DNA of 9,327 nt from contig CAYYXP010000034.1 of the NCBI GenBank assembly GCA_964475685.1, positions 1 to 9,327 on the forward strand, read 5' to 3'. The notes under the pieces are model-generated. The model saw only the letters and a list, made by a program, of their open reading frames with translations, did no database searches and was not told the DNA's origin. The stretch is from CAVVWJ01 sp964475685 (lineage in GTDB: Bacteria > Gemmatimonadota > Gemmatimonadetes > Gemmatimonadales > GWC2-71-9). Below are positions 6,501 through 9,327 of this stretch, one piece after another (the stretch's first letter is position 1; each line of letters starts with the position of its first letter). The position numbers and the translations under genes are program-made.

Positions 6501-6871
6501 CGACGACCACCCGACCGGTACAGGAATTCTATTCCATCGGCGAGGTCTGCGCGCTCACCGACCTCAAGCCGCACGTTCTGCGGTATTGGGAGAGCCAGTT
6601 CCGCTTTCTCAACCCCGCGAAGAATCGCTCGGGCAACCGGGTGTACAAGAGCCGCGAGGTGGAGCTGATCATGCTGGTGAAGCAGCTCCTGTACACCGAG
6701 AAGTTCACCATCGACGGCGCGCGCCAGCGTATCGACCAGTACCGCCGCACCGGCGAATTGCGGGTGTCCGCCCGGAAGGCCTTCGAGGCGGAGCTCGCGG
6801 CGGAGGTGCGCGCCTCCATCGAGAATGTGCTGAAGGTCCTCGATGGCCGGCTGCCCGGGCAGCCGGAATGA
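6497..6871 (+). CDS. Small MerR-family transcriptional regulator
   Basis: A 124-residue protein with a MerR-type winged helix-turn-helix at about 12-80. The segment Y-S-I-G-E-V-C-A-L-T-D-L-K-P-H-V-L-R-Y-W-E (12-32) is the recognition helix-turn-helix, and N-R-V-Y-K-S-R-E-V-E (47-56) is the wing and next helix. The remaining 45 residues (E-A-E-L-A-A-E-V-R-A-S-I-E-N-V-L region) probably form the dimerisation helix. There is no C-terminal ligand domain and only one cysteine (Cys18), so a classical metal- or drug-sensing role is unlikely. I start it at ATG 6497, which forms ATGA with the gpsA stop and has GGAG eight bases upstream; an in-frame GTG at 6491 is less likely. It lies inside a metabolic operon and overlaps surE by four bases. 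Target genes are unknown; autoregulation of the operon is possible. A perfect palindrome at its 3' end may be relevant. Confidence 0.9.
   Translation: MTTTTRPVQEFYSIGEVCALTDLKPHVLRYWESQFRFLNPAKNRSGNRVYKSREVELIMLVKQLLYTEKFTIDGARQRIDQYRRTGELRVSARKAFEAELAAEVRASIENVLKVLDGRLPGQPE
6847..6866. repeat. Perfect 20-bp palindrome at the merR/surE junction
   Basis: The half-site CCGGCTGCCC is followed directly by its exact reverse complement, ending one base before the surE ATG at 6868. It lies within the last codons of the MerR-family gene. In RNA it can form an 8-bp, nearly all-GC stem with a CCGG loop covering the ribosome-binding region of surE. In DNA it is a symmetrical site of the size bound by dimeric regulators. 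Function is inferred only; the symmetry is directly visible. Confidence 0.6.
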
Positions 6872-7617
6872 ATATCCTCGTCACCAATGATGACGGCGTT
6901 CTCGCCCCCGGCCTTGCGCTCCTCGCCGACGTGTGCCGCCGGGTCGGCACGGTCACGGTCGTGGCACCGGACCGGGAGCAGAGCGGCACCTCCCACTCGC
7001 TCACGCTGCATCGACCGCTCCGGCCGGCCCGCCGGCCCGATGGCGGCTGGCAGATCGACGGAACGCCCACCGACTGCGTGATGCTCGCGGTGCAGGCGTT
7101 GATGCCCGAACGCCCGAGTTTCGTCTTCTCCGGCGTCAATCACGGGCCCAACATGGGCGAGGACGTGCTGTACTCGGGCACGGTGGCCGCCGCCATGGAG
7201 GCCGTGACGCTCGGGATTCCCGGCATCGGCATCTCGTTCTCCGGCAACCAGCCGGAGACGATGGACACCTACCGGGACCTCCTCGTCGACCTCGTGCGGC
7301 GGATCACCAGCCAGCCCGACTTTCCCGACCAGACGCTCCTCAACATCAATCTCCCGAGGGTTCCGGCGTCCGAGGTACGGGGAATCCAGGTGACCAAGCT
7401 GGGCAGCCGCTTCTTCTCCGAGTCGCTCACCCGGATGAAGGACCCGTGGGGCCGGGAGATCTTCTGGATCGGTGGCGGCACGATCACCTGGACCGGGACG
7501 GAGAACTCGGACCATCTGGCGGTGGCCGAGGGATACATCTCGGTCACCCCCCTTCACATGGATCTCACCAACTACGGTCTCATCGAAACGGTCATGGGAT
7601 GGTCGCTGGAGGGGTAG
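6868..7617 (+). CDS. surE: 5'/3'-nucleotidase SurE
   Basis: A 249-residue metal-dependent phosphatase that releases phosphate from nucleoside monophosphates (and in some species short polyphosphate); it is linked to stationary-phase survival in E. coli. The N-terminal signature N-I-L-V-T-N-D-D-G gives metal ligands Asp8 and Asp9. Ser39 in D-R-E-Q-S-G-T-S-H-S and Asn91 in S-G-V-N-H-G-P-N-M-G complete the known metal site. The block Y-S-G-T-V-A-A-A-M-E-A (102-112) is also characteristic. Length is typical. Start ATG 6868 forms ATGA with the stop of the MerR gene. pcm follows, a linkage known from many proteobacteria. The palindrome directly upstream could hide its ribosome-binding site unless ribosomes arrive from merR. 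Confidence 0.97.
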   Translation: MNILVTNDDGVLAPGLALLADVCRRVGTVTVVAPDREQSGTSHSLTLHRPLRPARRPDGGWQIDGTPTDCVMLAVQALMPERPSFVFSGVNHGPNMGEDVLYSGTVAAAMEAVTLGIPGIGISFSGNQPETMDTYRDLLVDLVRRITSQPDFPDQTLLNINLPRVPASEVRGIQVTKLGSRFFSESLTRMKDPWGREIFWIGGGTITWTGTENSDHLAVAEGYISVTPLHMDLTNYGLIETVMGWSLEG

Positions 7618-8261
7618 GGGAGGGGGACGGATACGGCGGGTACCGCGCGCAGCTGGTCGAGACGCTCCGGGGCAAGGGTATTCGCGACCTTGCCGTCCTG
7701 CGGGCCATCCAGATGGTGCCGCGGCACCTCTTCGTGCCGGAGAGCGTGCGGCACCGCGCCTACGACGACGTCGCCCTGCCGATCGGCAACGGCCAGACGA
7801 TCTCGCAGCCCTACGTCCAGGCGCGATACCTCGAGTTGATCGGACTCGCCGGCCGGGAGCGGGTGCTCGAGATCGGCTCCGGCTCCGGCTACCAAACCGC
7901 GCTTCTAGCCCTCCTCTGCGAGAGCGTCTTCGGGGTCGAGCGGATTCCCGGACTGGCGCAGGGATCGCGCGCCGCACTCCAGGCGGCCGGAATCGGCAAC
8001 TGTACCGTGCTGGTGGGGGACGGGACGCTGGGGTGGCGCCCCTTCGCTCCCTACGACGCGATCCTGGTGGCCGCCGCGTCGCCGGAGGTTCCCGCTCCGC
8101 TCGTCGAGCAACTGGCGCCCGGCGGCCGCATGGTGATCCCGCTGGGCGACCGCGCCGGCCAGACGCTCACTTTGGTCCGTCGCGAGGGAGAAGGCCTGAA
8201 GATCAGCACGATCGAGGATGTGCGGTTTGTTCCCCTGCTCGGCGAGTTCGGCTTTCGATGA
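7599..8261 (+). CDS. pcm: Protein-L-isoaspartate O-methyltransferase
   Basis: A protein-repair enzyme that uses S-adenosylmethionine to methylate isoaspartyl residues formed by protein ageing. Family signatures are V-P-R-H-L-F-V-P (40-47), P-I-G-N-G-Q-T-I-S-Q-P-Y (61-72) and the SAM-binding motif V-L-E-I-G-S-G-S-G-Y-Q-T (89-100). Later blocks are D-A-I-L-V-A-A-A-S-P-E-V-P (153-165) and Q-L-A-P-G-G-R-M-V-I-P-L (171-182). Motif I reads G-S-G-S-G-Y instead of the commoner G-T-G-S-G-Y, a mild change. The start is uncertain. ATG 7599 gives 220 residues, the usual size, but overlaps surE by 19 bases, has no good Shine-Dalgarno and adds a glycine-rich N-terminus. The next in-frame ATG (7713) would cut into conserved sequence. 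The in-frame start far upstream at 6933 runs through surE and is rejected. The stop overlaps dedA as ATGA. Confidence 0.93.
   Translation: MVAGGVGEGDGYGGYRAQLVETLRGKGIRDLAVLRAIQMVPRHLFVPESVRHRAYDDVALPIGNGQTISQPYVQARYLELIGLAGRERVLEIGSGSGYQTALLALLCESVFGVERIPGLAQGSRAALQAAGIGNCTVLVGDGTLGWRPFAPYDAILVAAASPEVPAPLVEQLAPGGRMVIPLGDRAGQTLTLVRREGEGLKISTIEDVRFVPLLGEFGFR
7608..7626 (+). other. G-rich, Shine-Dalgarno-like tract at the surE stop
   Basis: Three G runs of four, four and five bases, with a leading GG, are separated by one or two bases around the surE TAG stop. The tract resembles an over-strong ribosome-binding site and could also form a two-layer G-quadruplex. No ATG, GTG or TTG lies in the pcm frame at a useful distance after it. 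Confidence 0.5.
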
Positions 8262-8914
8262 TCGGAGATTTCATGGATCTGCTGCGGAGCGTCGTCGATC
8301 TCTTCCTCCATCTCGATCAACATCTCGCCGAGGTCATCTCCAAGTACGGTGCCTCGACGCACCTCATCCTGTTTCTCATCGTCTTCTGTGAGACGGGTCT
8401 GGTCGTGACGCCGTTCCTGCCGGGCGACTCGCTCCTCTTCGCGGCGGGAGCGTTCGCCGCGCTCGGATCCCTGGACATCTGGCTCGTGGTGATCCTGCTC
8501 GTCGTCGCCGCGATCCTCGGCGACACGGTCAACTACTGGGTCGGCGCGTACGTGGGGCCGCGAGCCTTCCGCGGGGAGGTCCGGTGGCTCAAGAGGGAAT
8601 ACCTCGACCGCACGCACGCCTTCTACGAGAAGCACGGCGGCAAGACGATCATCCTCGCCCGCTTCGTGCCGATCATCCGCACGTTCGCGCCGTTCGTGGC
8701 CGGGGTGGGGGCGATGAGCTACACGAGATTCATCGTCTACAACATAGTCGGCGCGGTCCTCTGGGTCGGGTTGTTCGTGCTCGGCGGCTACTTCTTCGGC
8801 AACATCCCCATGGTGAAGAACAACTTCACGCTGGTGATTCTCGCGATCATCGCGATCTCGGTGCTGCCCATCGTGGTCGAGGCATTGAAGGCGAGGCGGC
8901 GCCGGCCAGCGTGA
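8258..8914 (+). CDS. DedA-family membrane protein (lipid transporter-like)
   Basis: A 218-residue polytopic inner-membrane protein of the DedA (SNARE-associated, VTT) superfamily. Characterised members move undecaprenyl phosphate or other lipids across the membrane or support envelope energetics. Residues shown to be essential in E. coli YqjA have counterparts here: Glu45 in F-C-E-T-G, Asp57 in L-P-G-D-S-L-L, and Arg135 and Arg141 in A-R-F-V-P-I-I-R-T-F-A-P. Hydrophobic stretches lie near 34-54, 58-70, 74-98, 146-180 and 190-207, with a basic C-terminal tail (K-A-R-R-R-R). ATG 8258 overlaps the pcm stop as ATGA. An alternative ATG at 8273, with GGAG five bases upstream, would shorten it by five residues. 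The exact substrate cannot be read from sequence. The gene lies in an operon with phospholipid-synthesis genes, consistent with an envelope role. Confidence 0.93.
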   Translation: MIGDFMDLLRSVVDLFLHLDQHLAEVISKYGASTHLILFLIVFCETGLVVTPFLPGDSLLFAAGAFAALGSLDIWLVVILLVVAAILGDTVNYWVGAYVGPRAFRGEVRWLKREYLDRTHAFYEKHGGKTIILARFVPIIRTFAPFVAGVGAMSYTRFIVYNIVGAVLWVGLFVLGGYFFGNIPMVKNNFTLVILAIIAISVLPIVVEALKARRRRPA

Positions 8915-9186
8915 CCGCCAGGTTCCTGGTTCGCGGTCTGGTGCAGGGGGTAGGATTCCGCTGGTTCGCACTCCGGCGGGCGAGGGCTCTCGGCATCACC
9001 GGTTACGTCCGGAACCTTCCCGACGGCGCGGTGGAGGTGGTGGCGCACGCCGATGACCCCGCCGCACTCGGCCGGTTCGAGGAGCTCCTCGCGAGAGGCC
9101 CGGACCACGCGGTGGTGGAGACCGTCGAGCGCGAAGATCTGCCGGAGGACGACCCCACGACCACGAGGAGCTTTGACATCCGATGA
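8911..9186 (+). CDS. acyP: Acylphosphatase
   Basis: A 91-residue enzyme of normal acylphosphatase length that hydrolyses acyl-phosphate bonds such as those in carbamoyl- or acetyl-phosphate and 1,3-bisphosphoglycerate. The signature G-x-V-Q-G-V-G-F-R (9-17) supplies the phosphate-binding Arg17, and G-Y-V-R-N-L-P-D-G (31-39) supplies the catalytic Asn35. The start is GTG 8911, forming GTGA with the dedA stop; the stop overlaps the ATG of apt. The physiological substrate is unclear, as for most bacterial acylphosphatases. A role in removing surplus acyl-phosphate near PlsY is a speculation from the neighbourhood only. Confidence 0.95.
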   Translation: MTARFLVRGLVQGVGFRWFALRRARALGITGYVRNLPDGAVEVVAHADDPAALGRFEELLARGPDHAVVETVEREDLPEDDPTTTRSFDIR

Positions 9187-9327
9187 GCGTGATCACCCCC
9201 CTTGCCCGGCACGTGCTCGACACCCTGCGGCCGATTCCCGACTATCCCAAGCCGGGCATCATCTTCCAGGACATCACCCCGGTGCTGGGAGACGGAAAGC
9301 TCTTCCGGACCGTGGTGAACGCCATGG
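9183..9327 (+). CDS. apt: Adenine phosphoribosyltransferase, 3' end missing
   Basis: The first 48 codons are in the window. The N-terminal block I-P-D-Y-P-K-P-G-I-I-F-Q-D-I-T-P-V-L (18-35) is the family signature of adenine phosphoribosyltransferase, which joins adenine to PRPP to form AMP in purine salvage. The catalytic PRPP-binding loop lies beyond the window edge. The start is ATG 9183, forming ATGA with the acylphosphatase stop, so it continues the overlapping operon. Confidence 0.92.
   Translation, partial: MSVITPLARHVLDTLRPIPDYPKPGIIFQDITPVLGDGKLFRTVVNAM

Noticed and set aside
6274..7617. Extended N-terminal form of SurE
   Set aside because: The SurE signature begins exactly at ATG 6868; the upstream part is out-of-frame gpsA/merR sequence.
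6529..7977. Long open frame of about 480 codons on the minus strand
   Set aside because: It lies opposite merR, surE and pcm, is dominated by Arg/Gly/Pro, and shows no recognisable domain; it is a GC-rich shadow of conserved genes.

Overview
This is a GC-rich window (roughly two-thirds G+C by eye) of bacterial chromosome, with every supported gene on the + strand. I see no sign of mobile DNA, phage or CRISPR. The gene order (DUF512 protein, Der, PlsY, GpsA, small MerR regulator, SurE, Pcm, DedA, acylphosphatase, Apt), the GC content and the bacterial phenylalanine hydroxylase fit a Gemmatimonadota-like organism or another GC-rich soil-type phylum. The phylum is an inference from gene order and composition, not from a marker comparison.

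Region 1 (1-1946) holds the 3' part of a TPR-repeat protein. It is followed after 14 bases by a biopterin-dependent aromatic amino acid hydroxylase, probably phenylalanine-4-hydroxylase. The two look co-transcribed. Region 2 (1947-2288) is a short non-coding stretch. It carries a single tRNA-Gly(CCC) gene with a TTGACA promoter-like box upstream, and a small hairpin plus a strong intrinsic terminator downstream. About 175 bases of leader for the next operon follow.

Region 3 (2289 to the window end) is one very compact operon of ten genes with no intergenic bases. Eight of its nine junctions are exact 4-base stop/start overlaps (GTGA or ATGA). The exception is surE/pcm, which overlaps by 19 bases. 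The operon combines a radical-SAM-like PDZ/DUF512 protein of unknown function, the ribosome-assembly GTPase Der, and two consecutive phospholipid-synthesis enzymes (GpsA makes glycerol-3-phosphate, PlsY acylates it). It continues with a small MerR-type regulator, the SurE nucleotidase and Pcm protein-repair pair, a DedA membrane protein, acylphosphatase, and the start of adenine phosphoribosyltransferase. The theme is housekeeping: ribosome, envelope lipid, repair and salvage. The chain of overlaps implies translational coupling of the whole set.

Most enzymes are recognisable, with their key residues intact. The most interesting unexplained signals are four. A perfect 20-bp palindrome sits at the merR/surE junction, ending one base before the surE ATG. 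A G-rich Shine-Dalgarno-like tract near the surE stop has no usable start codon behind it. A patch of AT-rich rare codons lies in switch II of the second Der GTPase domain. The DUF512 radical-SAM-like protein heading the operon has no known role. I found no convincing novel multi-gene system.
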